DNA of 64,000 bases from Hyphomicrobiales bacterium (lineage in GTDB: Bacteria; Pseudomonadota; Alphaproteobacteria; Rhizobiales; Beijerinckiaceae): positions 30,774 to 94,773 of the forward strand of contig CANGQA010000001.1 in assembly GCA_947455995.1 (NCBI GenBank), given 5' to 3'. The position numbers were made by a program, and so were the translations under genes. The notes under the pieces were generated by a model. It did not search any database, had not been told where the DNA came from, and worked only from the letters and a program-made list of their open reading frames with translations. Within the stretch, counting starts at the first letter, position 1. The number at the start of each line of letters is the position of its first letter. Positions 27,973-36,796 of this stretch are shown piece by piece.

Positions 27973-28959
27973 ATGCTGCCCGATAAAGACCATCTGACCC
28001 TGTGCTTTGCCCATGCGGCTTATCGATTGGCTGATCGCTTCGCTCTGCGCGACACTGGAATTCGCCATTTCGAGGTCCGCACCTATGATGATTTACAGGC
28101 ACGGTTGGCTGAAGCCGATGTGCTGGTTGTCTCCGGCTTGTGGAAAAACGACCTTCTCAACCATGCACCGAACTTGCGGTTTATCCAGTCGATCAGCGCG
28201 GGCACCGACCAATTCTCCAGACCCCTGTTCAAGGAGCGCGGTGTCAGACTGGCCAGCGCATCGGGCGTCAATGCGCGGGCGGTGGCAGAACATGCCGTTG
28301 CTTTGATGCTGGCGCTTAGCCGCCGCCTGCTTGAAGCGCGCGATAACCAGCACAAACATCACTGGCGTGGCATGATCGGTGATCTGTCACGGCGGGAAGA
28401 TGAATTGGGCGGTAAGACTGTGCTTGTGGTCGGAATGGGAAAGATCGGACACCATTTCAGCACGTTGTCGCGCGCTTTCGGCATGAAGGTGATCGGAATC
28501 AGACGGCATCCCGAACAGGGGACCAACGGGGCCGACACGATCCATGCCATCGGCGAGTTGTTGGCGCTGCTGCCGCAAGCTGACTATGTCGTGCTGACCT
28601 GTGCTCTGACACCAGAGACAGAATCCCTGATTGATCAGGCCGCTTTCACGGCGATGGCACCACATGCTCGTCTCATCAATGTGGCACGCGGGCGGGTTGT
28701 TGATGAAGCGGCCTTGATCAAGGCTATCCAGGACGGACGGATTGACTCGGCGGGGCTGGATGTCTGTGTCGAAGAGCCTTTGCCGGCCTCATCGGCATTG
28801 TGGGATTTGCCGAATGTGCTGATCACGCCCCACAGTGCCGGTGAAACGCGACGTTATGAAGACAATGTGATCGATCTGCTGATGGGTAATCTTGAGCAGC
28901 TATGGGCGGGTGGAGACGATCAAGCGGATCCCGCCGCTTTGAGCAACCAGATCGTATGA
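27973..28959 (+). CDS. D-2-hydroxyacid dehydrogenase, NAD(P)-dependent
   Basis: 328 residues. The dinucleotide motif is VVGMGKIG (Gly154-x-Gly156-x-x-Gly159). The catalytic triad of the family is visible: Arg239 (INVARGRVVDE), Glu268 (VCVEEPLP) and His287 (ITPHSAG). It reduces a 2-oxo acid or oxidises a D-2-hydroxy acid in the cytoplasm. Sequence does not tell glyoxylate, hydroxypyruvate or other substrate; position 178 (IRRHPE) has Arg after the second beta strand, which favours NADP. Confidence 0.92.
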   Translation: MLPDKDHLTLCFAHAAYRLADRFALRDTGIRHFEVRTYDDLQARLAEADVLVVSGLWKNDLLNHAPNLRFIQSISAGTDQFSRPLFKERGVRLASASGVNARAVAEHAVALMLALSRRLLEARDNQHKHHWRGMIGDLSRREDELGGKTVLVVGMGKIGHHFSTLSRAFGMKVIGIRRHPEQGTNGADTIHAIGELLALLPQADYVVLTCALTPETESLIDQAAFTAMAPHARLINVARGRVVDEAALIKAIQDGRIDSAGLDVCVEEPLPASSALWDLPNVLITPHSAGETRRYEDNVIDLLMGNLEQLWAGGDDQADPAALSNQIV

Positions 28960-29084
28960 AATGGAGTGTTGACCGCAAAGCTGGCCGAGGTCTCACGGAC
29001 AAGGCCTTATGATTTTTTTGTTTATCTGCTTGGGTGTTTCGGGATAGATAGGCCTTCCATCCAGACTGGAACAGGGTTTGCCTT

Positions 29085-29105
29085 GGGGGCTTGTTGCGAG
29101 CCCCT
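29085..29105 (+). terminator. Hairpin before the trhO start
   Basis: GGGGGCT (29085-29091) pairs with AGCCCCT (29099-29105) around a 7-base loop. It lies after the dehydrogenase gene and immediately before the ATG at 29110, so it is either a weak terminator or a leader hairpin. Confidence 0.4.
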
Positions 29106-29109
29106 CTAT

Positions 29110-30180
29110 ATGTTGGGCCTCTTTCGTCATTCGAGCCGGATAAACAACGTGGACGTATCTTTGTCAGATCAGGCCAATCGAGATCATGCCGGTGCCGGTT
29201 TGGACCCATCCGGCCCTTTTGACGTCGCTGCCTTTTATCATTTTGGACAACTGCCCGATTATGCGTCCTTGCAGGCACCGCTGACGGCCCTGTGCGAAAG
29301 CCGCGGTGTGATGGGCATTTGCCTTTTGGCCAATGAAGGCATCAACGGCACGCTGGCGGGATTGCCGCAGGATATGCAGGTCGTTATATCCGAGATCCGT
29401 GCGCTGACCGGGTTTCCCGATCTGGAACACAAATTGTCTTATGCCGAGACAATGCCGTTTTTGAGACTGAAAATACGCCTCAAGAAAGAAATCGTGACGC
29501 TTGGTGTGCCGTCGGTTGATCCCACACGTCTGGTTGGCACCTATGTTGAGCCCGAGGATTGGAACACGCTGATTGCCGATCCCGATATCGTGCTGATCGA
29601 CACCCGGAATGCCGATGAGGTCAGAATCGGCACCTTCGAAGGAGCGATTGATCCGCAAACCAAATCTTTCAGCCAGTTTCCCGATTATGTCAAAACCCAG
29701 CTTGACCCCAAAAAACACCCAAAAATCGCCATGTTCTGCACAGGTGGTATCCGCTGCGAAAAAGCCTCCAATTACATGTTGCAACAAGGTTTTTCCGAGG
29801 TCTATCATCTCAAAGGCGGCATTTTAAAATATCTTGAGCTCATTCCTGAAGAGCAAAGCAAATGGCATGGCGATTGTTTCGTATTTGACCGACGCGTGGC
29901 CGTTGGACATGGCCTGAAAGTCGCCAGCCATCTGCATCTGTGCGCGGGTTGTCGCGCACCCTTGTCTCTGGAAGAGCGGCAATCCAACGCTTATGAAGAA
30001 GGTGTTTGCTGCCCCTATTGCGTGACGGTGCTGTCTCCGCAGCAAAAGGCTTCTGCCCGCGAACGCCACAAGCAGATGATTTTGGCCGAGCAGCGCGGCA
30101 CCAATCATCTTGGCCCGCGCCATGCCTCCCATCGGCACGAAGACGGGCGGGATGAATCAATTTTGGACGGCTCCTCATAG
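29110..30180 (+). CDS. trhO: Oxygen-dependent tRNA uridine(34) hydroxylase (YceA family)
   Basis: About 356 residues. An N-terminal acylphosphatase-like part (AAFYHFGQLPDY, MGICLLANEGINGTLAG) is followed by a rhodanese domain with the active loop FCTGGIRCEKAS and the trailing HLKGGILKYLE, then a Cys-rich tail (CAGCRAPLSLEER, CCPYC). TrhO makes 5-hydroxyuridine at the tRNA wobble position. The start is uncertain: the frame opens at 28966, ATG at 29110 lacks a good ribosome site, and GTG at 29149 is possible. Confidence 0.92.
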   Translation: MLGLFRHSSRINNVDVSLSDQANRDHAGAGLDPSGPFDVAAFYHFGQLPDYASLQAPLTALCESRGVMGICLLANEGINGTLAGLPQDMQVVISEIRALTGFPDLEHKLSYAETMPFLRLKIRLKKEIVTLGVPSVDPTRLVGTYVEPEDWNTLIADPDIVLIDTRNADEVRIGTFEGAIDPQTKSFSQFPDYVKTQLDPKKHPKIAMFCTGGIRCEKASNYMLQQGFSEVYHLKGGILKYLELIPEEQSKWHGDCFVFDRRVAVGHGLKVASHLHLCAGCRAPLSLEERQSNAYEEGVCCPYCVTVLSPQQKASARERHKQMILAEQRGTNHLGPRHASHRHEDGRDESILDGSS

Positions 30181-30259
30181 TTTGAAAAGCATCGCGGGGC
30201 TGTGGCCAATCGGGCCGAACAGAGTCACACTGCTCATTACGCAGCGCGAGATGTGAATT

Positions 30260-31465
30260 GTGTTATCCCTGATCCTGCTTCTGGTGCCGGTTTTTGCGGC
30301 CATTTTCTTTTTGATCGTCGGCAATGGCTTGCTGACGACACTGGTGCCTTTGCGCGCGGCGGTCGAGGGATTTTCGCACAGCGATATCGGCTGGATCGGT
30401 TCGGCCTACTTTGTCGGCATGATTGCCGGAACATGGATGACGCCGGTTATCGTGCGTCGTATCGGCCATATCAGAGCGTTTTCGGCCTATGCATCTGTGG
30501 TGGCGATTGCCGCTTTGGGATTTCCATTGGTCAACAATGTCTGGTTATGGATGGCATTGCGCGGATTATGTGGTTTCGCCTTTGGCGGGCTTTACGGCAT
30601 CGTTGAAAGCTGGATTACCTATAAGTCCGGCCAAAATTACCGCGGGCGGATGCTCGGCCTCTATAATATCATTCATTTCGCCGGTTCCGCTTCAGGCCAG
30701 CAATTCCTGCGAATTTTCGATCCCCGCCAGTTCCAGTTGTTCAGTGTTTCAGCGGCTTTTTTAATGGCGGCGTTGTTGCCGATGGCCGTCAGTAAAGTTG
30801 AACCACCACCTTTACCCCCGAAAGGACGACTGATTTTTAGGCGTATCCATCAAGTGGCTCCGATCGGGCTGATCACCATCGCACTGGTCGGGGTCGCCAA
30901 TGGGAGTTTCTGGTCGCTGGCTCCGGCCTATATCGAGCATCTCGGCTTGGGGGCCAGTACGGTAGCGAGTTTCATGACGGTTGTCATTTTGGGCTGTGCG
31001 ACCGGCCCCTATCCCCTGGGTCGGATTTCCGATCTGATTGACCGGCGCGGTGTGATTGTCGTGGTCTCTATTGTGGCGGTGCTGGTAGAACTGGCTTTGG
31101 CAGGCATCGGTGCCAAGCGTGTTGAATTGCTGTATATTTTCGGCTTTCTCCTCGGGATTGTCATTCCTGTAATCTATCCGCTGACCGTGGCGCATGTGAT
31201 GGACCGCTTCAGCGGCGAGGAAGCTGTTGTTGTCTCCAGCACCTTGTTGTTTTTCTATTGTATCGGTGCAGTGGTCGGGCCGGTTATCGCCGCGGCCTTG
31301 ATGCAATGGCTCGGGGATCGTGCACTGTTTGTCCATAATGCGGTGGTGCATGCCGGATTGGCAGGCTTTGTGGTGTGGCGGATGCTGGATCGTCCACCGC
31401 CACCACGACAGGTTGATCAACCTGAACTGCCGGATGGTGAGCCAACAAGCGCCCCTAAATTGTAA
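30260..31465 (+). CDS. MFS transporter (YcaD-like)
   Basis: 401 residues with 12 predicted membrane helices. The first helices (LILLLVPVFAAIFFLIVGNG, GWIGSAYFVGMIAG) and ALRGLCGFAFGGLYGIVESW resemble the YcaD/UMF group of major-facilitator exporters. A central cytoplasmic loop (KVEPPPLPPKGRLIFRRIHQ) separates the halves. The start is a GTG at 30260 with no strong ribosome site. Substrate unknown. Follows trhO by 79 bp. Confidence 0.88.
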   Translation: MLSLILLLVPVFAAIFFLIVGNGLLTTLVPLRAAVEGFSHSDIGWIGSAYFVGMIAGTWMTPVIVRRIGHIRAFSAYASVVAIAALGFPLVNNVWLWMALRGLCGFAFGGLYGIVESWITYKSGQNYRGRMLGLYNIIHFAGSASGQQFLRIFDPRQFQLFSVSAAFLMAALLPMAVSKVEPPPLPPKGRLIFRRIHQVAPIGLITIALVGVANGSFWSLAPAYIEHLGLGASTVASFMTVVILGCATGPYPLGRISDLIDRRGVIVVVSIVAVLVELALAGIGAKRVELLYIFGFLLGIVIPVIYPLTVAHVMDRFSGEEAVVVSSTLLFFYCIGAVVGPVIAAALMQWLGDRALFVHNAVVHAGLAGFVVWRMLDRPPPPRQVDQPELPDGEPTSAPKL

Positions 31466-31544
31466 GGGTCTCCTTGTGTGACTTGCCGGATGCTTTGATC
31501 CCCGAGGATCTGGCTTTGGAAGTCCGCTAATACTGGCCCTTGGT

Positions 31545-32219
31545 TTAGCGCGTTTCGCGCAAGGCCCTGACAGCAGCGAATTTAATGCTGGCCACATGGT
31601 CCCGCATCAGGGTTTCGGCCTTGGTTGCAGAGCGCGCCAGCAGTGCCTCATAAATCAGATAATGCTCATCGTGGCGCTGGCGCAATTCATCAAGACTGAA
31701 CGCAATAATGTTCCGGTTCGACACGCGCGGGATTTGAAACGACATCTGTGCCATCTGGCTCAACAATCGGTTGAGCGACGCCTCCATGATCGTGTCATGA
31801 AAACTGGCATTGGTTTCACCGATAATTGCCAGAACATGATCATTCATCAAGTCCGAAGCCGTTAGAATATCGCGGCCCTTGGTCAGGGATTGCCCGATCA
31901 CCAGACGCTGGTTGTCGCCCAGTCCCCGTTCTGCCGTAAAGCGGGCAGCCAGTCCCTCAAGTGCCCCACGAATTTCGTAAGCGTCAACCAACTCAGAAAT
32001 CGGGAATTCACGCACCACATAACCGCGATTTGGCGCATAATCGAGCAGGCCTGCGGCGGATAGTGTCTGCAAAGCGGCGCGGATGGGTGTGCGCGATACG
32101 CCCAGCTCCTCACTCAAGCGGACCTCTTGCAGTTTAGTGCCGGCAGGCAAGCCGCCTGACAGGATCGACTCGCGCAGATGATCGGTGACAGATAATGAGC
32201 GCGTGGCATTGCTGATCAT
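31545..32219 (-). CDS. GntR family transcriptional regulator, FCD type
   Basis: 224 residues. N-terminal winged helix (LRESILSGGLPAGTKLQEV, SEELGVSRTPIRAALQTLSA) and a helical FCD ligand domain (EIRGALEGLAARFTAERG; metal-type residues in NASFHDTIMEAS and RQRHDEHYLIYEAL). Transcribed away from the plus-strand catabolic block A that begins at 32541, so it probably controls that block and itself, responding to a pathway acid. A TGTATACA site lies in the shared intergenic region. Confidence 0.92.
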   Translation of the reverse strand: MISNATRSLSVTDHLRESILSGGLPAGTKLQEVRLSEELGVSRTPIRAALQTLSAAGLLDYAPNRGYVVREFPISELVDAYEIRGALEGLAARFTAERGLGDNQRLVIGQSLTKGRDILTASDLMNDHVLAIIGETNASFHDTIMEASLNRLLSQMAQMSFQIPRVSNRNIIAFSLDELRQRHDEHYLIYEALLARSATKAETLMRDHVASIKFAAVRALRETR

Positions 32220-32540
32220 TACAGGGCAACCTTCATTCCATTTAACCTATTGCTGGTTTCAGTCTGATCATGATGCAGATGGTGCCCTAATAAAGGGCAT
32301 ATGCCCATAGCCGGCAACATTCGCAACCTCACGTGGAAAATATCGCAAGACAATTTGAAAATGTATACAAAATTAATTGACTCATTTGTTGATGTATTCA
32401 ATCATTCCCCATCTAAAGTCGAACAGGCTTTTAAAAACTGATCGGGACAAGGGTTCGCATCAGGCTGAAACGCAATAATCGTGTCTGTGTCCGCAGCGTC
32501 GCGTGACAAGGCCCAGGAGAGAGAGACAGGGAGACATCGG
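32220..32540. promoter_or_regulatory. Divergent control region with TGTATACA operator candidate
   Basis: This 321-bp gap holds an 8-bp palindrome TGTATACA (32362-32369) inside an A+T-rich stretch, a candidate operator for the divergently encoded GntR regulator. Further left, TGCCCT/AGGGCA (32283-32299) and GGGCATATGCCC (32295-32306) overlap and could form alternative hairpins in the leader of the regulator gene. I see no gene here. Confidence 0.45.
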
Positions 32541-33779
32541 ATGATTGATATTGCCAGCGGCGATGCAGCGATTGAACAGATCACGGCCAACAAGAACGCC
32601 CATTATCAACCCTATGGCTGGCATCATTGGCCGGAAAGTCCTTGGTTCGCCTATCAGTTCCGGCGGGGCTTGGGAGAGACGCAAGAAGGCGGCGGCTCTG
32701 TATCCGAAGTTTTTTTGGCTGCTTCGCGCATTGTCGCAGGTGATGAAGAAAGTTGGCACAAAGAATGGAAGGTGATCGGTGATGCCAACCGCCACCGGGC
32801 CATTGATGCGGAAAAGACCGGCCATATCCGCACGGCGATGAATTGCTATTTGCGTGCTGCCGATTATTACCGTCAGGCCGAGTTCTTTTTGCTCCCCGAC
32901 GATCCACGTCGTTTGCCGACATTTGAACTGATGGAATCCTGCTCGCTCGGTTTTCTGTCGCATTTGAACCCGCCAGGCTATGCGGTCGATATTCCTTACG
33001 AGGATGGCAAGCCGATCTGCGGCTATTTTGTTCGCGCGCCTTACCCGGGTGATAAAATGCCGGTGCTGATCTGCATGGGTGGTCTGGATTCGATCAAGGA
33101 CGAGATGTGGTTCATGCAGGCGCATGGCGCTTTACAGCGTGGCATTTCAGTGTTGATGATCGACGGTCCGGGCCAAGGCGGCACGTTGCGCCGTCACAAG
33201 GTCTATAGCCGTCATGATACCGAGGTGCCGATCGGTAAAGTGATTGACTGGCTGGAAACACGTCCCGATGTCGATGCCTCGCGTATTGCGCTTTGCGGGT
33301 CGAGCTTCGGTGGTTATTACGCAGCGCGCGCGGGTTGTTACGAGCCGCGTCTCGCTGCTGTGATCTCGCATGGCGCTATCTGGGATGTGCACGAATTGTG
33401 GGGTGATAAATCCGACGAATTCGGTCTGGCCATGCACATCAAATTCGTGCTGGGTTGCCAGACCATGGCAGAAGCCCACGAGAAGATGAAACCCTTCACG
33501 CTTGAAGGCCATTTGCAGCATATGAAATGTCCTTATTTTATTCTGCATGGCGGATACGATGTTTTGACCATGTCGGCGGCAACCAAAGCCTATGAATCGG
33601 CCAAGGCCAACGGTGTTGATGTGACTTTGCGTTTCCTGACGCCGGAGGAAACCGGAGCTGAACATTGCCAGCATGACAATCCCACCATCGGGCAGGAAGT
33701 TATGGCCGACTGGCTGGCCGACCGTTTCGGGATTGACCAGCGCGCTTTGCTTAAAACCGGTTGGAACACGCTTCTCTAA
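32541..33779 (+). CDS. Alpha/beta hydrolase resembling 2,6-dihydroxypseudooxynicotine hydrolase
   Basis: 412 residues. An N-terminal helical cap (about 1-140, with AMNCYLRAADYYRQAEFFLL) precedes an alpha/beta core. Nucleophile Ser255 in CGSSFGG, acid Asp340 in LHGGYDVL, base His375 or His378 in GAEHCQHDN. The layout matches the DHPON/FrsA-type group, which cleaves C-C bonds of ketone intermediates. The start is the ATG at 32541 after GGGAG, not the GTG at 32481. First gene of catabolic block A. Confidence 0.85.
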   Translation: MIDIASGDAAIEQITANKNAHYQPYGWHHWPESPWFAYQFRRGLGETQEGGGSVSEVFLAASRIVAGDEESWHKEWKVIGDANRHRAIDAEKTGHIRTAMNCYLRAADYYRQAEFFLLPDDPRRLPTFELMESCSLGFLSHLNPPGYAVDIPYEDGKPICGYFVRAPYPGDKMPVLICMGGLDSIKDEMWFMQAHGALQRGISVLMIDGPGQGGTLRRHKVYSRHDTEVPIGKVIDWLETRPDVDASRIALCGSSFGGYYAARAGCYEPRLAAVISHGAIWDVHELWGDKSDEFGLAMHIKFVLGCQTMAEAHEKMKPFTLEGHLQHMKCPYFILHGGYDVLTMSAATKAYESAKANGVDVTLRFLTPEETGAEHCQHDNPTIGQEVMADWLADRFGIDQRALLKTGWNTLL

Positions 33780-33813
33780 TCGATCGAAACCTTAGGGATG
33801 CGAGGAAGCGATA

Positions 33814-34488
33814 ATGCGGGCTCTCGGAGTTGATAACCCCAAAGTTGCGGTGGTGGCGATTGATTGCCATCGCGGCCATCTTGATCCGCTGGTGGCCACC
33901 ATGCCCGCCTCGCCAGAGGTTGCCGAACGGCTGACCGAAGCCAATCGGCAATTTTTTGAATCCTGCCGCGCATTGTCGATCCCGATCATCCATGTGGTGA
34001 CGCGGTACCGCGAAGAGGCTGAAATCCGGATGAATCCGTTCTGGCGGATGCGGGCGGACGATCCAAATGCCACGCGTAAAAATGTGATGCGGCACAATCT
34101 GTTTGGCTCAGCAGGAACAGCCATCATGCCGGGTCTTTTGAAAGTCGGTGACAGCGTGATCGACACCAAAAAGCGGTATGATTGCTTTATCGGAACCGAT
34201 CTGGAATTTCGGTTGAAATCGCTTGGCATCAATACGATCTTCATGACCGGCATCAATACCAATTCCTGTGTGCTGGCCACAGCAATTGCTGCCAATGTGC
34301 GTGATTACAGCGTGGTGGTTATCGAGGATTGCGTGGACACGATGGACACTCGGGATCATCACGAGGCCGCCTTATTGTGCCTGCGTACGGCTTTTGGCGT
34401 CACCATGGTCGCCCAAGAGGCTGTCGGACTAGCGCGGCAGTGGCAGCTCGAGCAGCAGGCCGGCCATCAAAACGGTGATGCGGCATGA
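33814..34488 (+). CDS. Isochorismatase-like cysteine hydrolase
   Basis: 224 residues. Catalytic triad Asp17 (VAIDCHRGH), Lys119 (TKKRYDCFIGTDLE) and Cys152 (GINTNSCVLATA), with the cis-peptide GIN just before. The family hydrolyses amides such as nicotinamide, maleamate, N-carbamoylsarcosine or ureidoacrylate. Its stop overlaps the next start by 4 bp (ATGA), so it is tightly coupled to the aldolase-like gene. Confidence 0.9.
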   Translation: MRALGVDNPKVAVVAIDCHRGHLDPLVATMPASPEVAERLTEANRQFFESCRALSIPIIHVVTRYREEAEIRMNPFWRMRADDPNATRKNVMRHNLFGSAGTAIMPGLLKVGDSVIDTKKRYDCFIGTDLEFRLKSLGINTIFMTGINTNSCVLATAIAANVRDYSVVVIEDCVDTMDTRDHHEAALLCLRTAFGVTMVAQEAVGLARQWQLEQQAGHQNGDAA

Positions 34489-35162
34489 TACCGAGCAAAG
34501 CCAAACTGGCAGCCGGGGGCGCGCTGTTATCGGTCAATCCGGGTGGGGCCAACCTCACAGCGGTCGACATGATTGCCCGCCTGGGCGCTGATGTCATTTT
34601 TATTGATGCCGAACGCTCGGTGATGGGCATCGAGAGTGTGCATGCGATGGCGCGCGCAGCACAGGCGCACGGCCTTGCGGCCGTGGTCCGCACACCGTCG
34701 CGCGAGCCGGGCGAGTGGGTCCGCTATTTCGATTGCGGCATCAACGGACTTGTCCTGCCGCAGGTTGAACACGCATCGGATTGCGCGAGACTCGTCGAGA
34801 CCGCCCGCTATGCCACCAAGGGTCGCGAGGATGATTTGCTGCTGATCGCCCAGATCGAAAGCGTGGGCGGTGTGGCTGAGCTGGATGCCATTGCCGGATC
34901 TGCAGGCATCGATCTCATTCTGGTAGGGCCGAATGATCTGGCCCATTCGATGGGCTATCTGGGCGACACAACAGAACCAAAGGTTGTGGCCGAGGTTGCG
35001 CATCTCACACAAAGGCTTCACAGTCTCGGGGTTCCATTCGGACTGCCTGTCAATGTCCACAATGCGCGCGATTGGCAGTCTCGCGGTGCCCAATTTCTAT
35101 TCACCACGCTCGATCAGCATTTGGGTGTTGGTATCAAGGCTTTGCAAGGAGTGCTCGCATGA
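34485..35162 (+). CDS. HpcH/HpaI aldolase family protein with an altered active site
   Basis: 225 residues in a TIM-barrel layout. The metal ligands are present, Glu125 (IAQIESVGG) and Asp151 (VGPNDLAHSMG), as is the conserved Arg (VVRTPSRE). The usual DxEH motif with the catalytic base His reads DAERSV here (Arg44), so the classic aldolase chemistry may be changed. It probably splits or forms a C-C bond next to a pyruvate-like group. ATGA overlaps join it to both neighbours. Confidence 0.85.
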   Translation: MIPSKAKLAAGGALLSVNPGGANLTAVDMIARLGADVIFIDAERSVMGIESVHAMARAAQAHGLAAVVRTPSREPGEWVRYFDCGINGLVLPQVEHASDCARLVETARYATKGREDDLLLIAQIESVGGVAELDAIAGSAGIDLILVGPNDLAHSMGYLGDTTEPKVVAEVAHLTQRLHSLGVPFGLPVNVHNARDWQSRGAQFLFTTLDQHLGVGIKALQGVLA

Positions 35163-36040
35163 CAATGATCCCCCGCGAACGCATACCCTTTACCCCGATC
35201 GTCGATCGTCCGGCGATGAAAGTGCCCAATAACGGCCGCATCATCGTCTGGTCTATCGTGAATCTGGAAGTTTGGGATATTGCCCGTCCGATGGCCCGCC
35301 AGATGGTGCCCGCGCCATCCGGCCAGGCGCTCTTGCCGGATGTGGCGAACTGGTCCTGGCATGAATACGGCATGCGGGTCGGGGTCTGGCGCTTTTTCGA
35401 TCTTTACAAAAAGCTCGGGATCAAACCGACTTTGTCCATCAATGCACGCGTTTGCGAGGATTATCCGCGCGTTGCCCAAGAGGCGCTCGACCAGGGATGG
35501 GAATTCATGGCCCATGCCTATGAGCAGGGTCCGATCCACAAGGTCGAGTATCAATCCGCGATGATCCACAAGACCATGGATGTGATCGAAGCCTTCACCC
35601 ACAAGCGGCCTGTAGGCTGGCTTGGACCCGGCCTGACACAGACACTCGAAACGCCCGACTACCTGACCGAAGCAGGAGTGAAATATATCGGGGATTGGGT
35701 GTTCGATGAAATCCCCTCCACAATCACCACCACCCACGGTCCGCTGGTGGCTCTGCCCTATACACTGGAGCTGAATGATATTCCGACGATGATCGTCCAG
35801 CATCATGAATCGGGCTATTGGCAACAACGCTGCACCGATGCGTTTGATCGGCTCTATGCCGAAGGTGCCGAGCGGCCCCGCGTCATGGCGATTTCGATTC
35901 ATCCCTATATTTCGGGGCAACCGCACCGCATCAAATATCTCGAAGAGGTCTATGCCTATATCAACCGCTTTGAAGGGGTTGTGCATATGAATGGCGAGGA
36001 GATTTACGACTGGTATGCAAGCGGGCAGGCCGGCGTATGA
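35159..36040 (+). CDS. Degenerate polysaccharide deacetylase (CE4) family protein, copy 1
   Basis: 293 residues. Fold landmarks NWSWHEYGMRVGVWRFFDLY and RPVGWLGPGLTQTLETPDYL match the allantoinase PuuE-like CE4 branch. The usual first Asp pair is replaced (IVNLEVWD) and of the HxxxH pair only His119 remains (MAHAYEQ, Gln at 123). It should not bind zinc in the classical way, like cofactor-independent PuuE. Starts with an ATGA overlap at 35159. A paralogue lies at 36797. Confidence 0.85.
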   Translation: MTMIPRERIPFTPIVDRPAMKVPNNGRIIVWSIVNLEVWDIARPMARQMVPAPSGQALLPDVANWSWHEYGMRVGVWRFFDLYKKLGIKPTLSINARVCEDYPRVAQEALDQGWEFMAHAYEQGPIHKVEYQSAMIHKTMDVIEAFTHKRPVGWLGPGLTQTLETPDYLTEAGVKYIGDWVFDEIPSTITTTHGPLVALPYTLELNDIPTMIVQHHESGYWQQRCTDAFDRLYAEGAERPRVMAISIHPYISGQPHRIKYLEEVYAYINRFEGVVHMNGEEIYDWYASGQAGV

Positions 36041-36071
36041 TGATCATGGCTTTGATGACAGGACACGAACA

Positions 36072-36794
36072 ATGAGTGATGTGAGTCTGGTACTTCCACC
36101 GCAAGGCGAGACAACAGTGCCGGTTGTCGGTGGCGGGGCCTTTCCTGTCCGACGGATTTATTGCGTGGGCCGCAACTACATCTCCCATATCCGCGAGATG
36201 AAAGAGGCTGACGAGCGCGATCCGCCGTTCTTCTTCCAGAAGCCGCGCGATAGCATTGTTCTGGATGGTTCGACCATTCCCTATCCACCTCTGACCGATG
36301 ACTACCAATACGAGGTGGAGTTGGTGATTGCGGTTGGCAAGCAAGGGGTCAATCTGACAGAGGGTAATGCTCTGGATCATGTTCTGGGCTATGGCGTCGC
36401 GCTTGATATGACACGCCGAGACCGCCAACGGGATGCACGGGCTGCCATGTTGCCATGGGAAGTCGGCAAGGCGTTCGATCACTGTGCGCCATGTGGCGCG
36501 CTGCATCGGGCAACGGAGTGCGGCCACAAGCCCAAGGGCGCGATTACTCTGCAGGTCAATGGTTTGGAAAAGCAGCGCGGTGATCTTGAACAGATGATCT
36601 GGAACGGGGCTGAAATTCTCGTCCAGTTGTCACGACAGGTGACTTTGATGCCCGGCGACCTGATCATGACCGGAACGCCCGCCGGTGTGGCCGCTGTGCA
36701 TCCGGGTGATGTCATTGTCGCAGAAGTAGAAGGCTTGGCCCCGCTGACCATCCATATTGGTCCAAAAGGGTCCCACTTGGTTCAGGAGGCTTGA
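36072..36794 (+). CDS. Fumarylacetoacetate hydrolase family protein (fumarylpyruvate hydrolase-like)
   Basis: 240 residues. RIYCVGRNYISHIREM, DPPFFFQKPRDS and the metal motif DDYQYEVELVIAVGK, with Asp in ALDMTRRD, are all typical of small FAH enzymes such as NagK. These cut C-C bonds of beta-diketone or acylpyruvate substrates with Mg or Mn. The ATG at 36072 follows AGGACACGAAC. It sits between the two degenerate CE4 genes. Confidence 0.9.
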   Translation: MSDVSLVLPPQGETTVPVVGGGAFPVRRIYCVGRNYISHIREMKEADERDPPFFFQKPRDSIVLDGSTIPYPPLTDDYQYEVELVIAVGKQGVNLTEGNALDHVLGYGVALDMTRRDRQRDARAAMLPWEVGKAFDHCAPCGALHRATECGHKPKGAITLQVNGLEKQRGDLEQMIWNGAEILVQLSRQVTLMPGDLIMTGTPAGVAAVHPGDVIVAEVEGLAPLTIHIGPKGSHLVQEA

Positions 36795-36796
36795 GC

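Noticed and set aside
28960..29109. N-terminal extension of trhO back to 28966
   Set aside because: The extra 48 residues do not resemble the family N terminus and the region contains a hairpin, so it is more likely an untranslated leader.
30812..31597. 261-codon minus-strand frame opposite the MFS transporter
   Set aside because: The plus strand encodes a clear 12-helix transporter; the antisense product has no motif and spans the intergenic gap into the GntR gene.
35114..35986. 290-codon minus-strand frame opposite the first degenerate CE4 gene
   Set aside because: Antisense shadow; the sense gene is coupled by ATGA to its neighbour and conserved with its paralogue.
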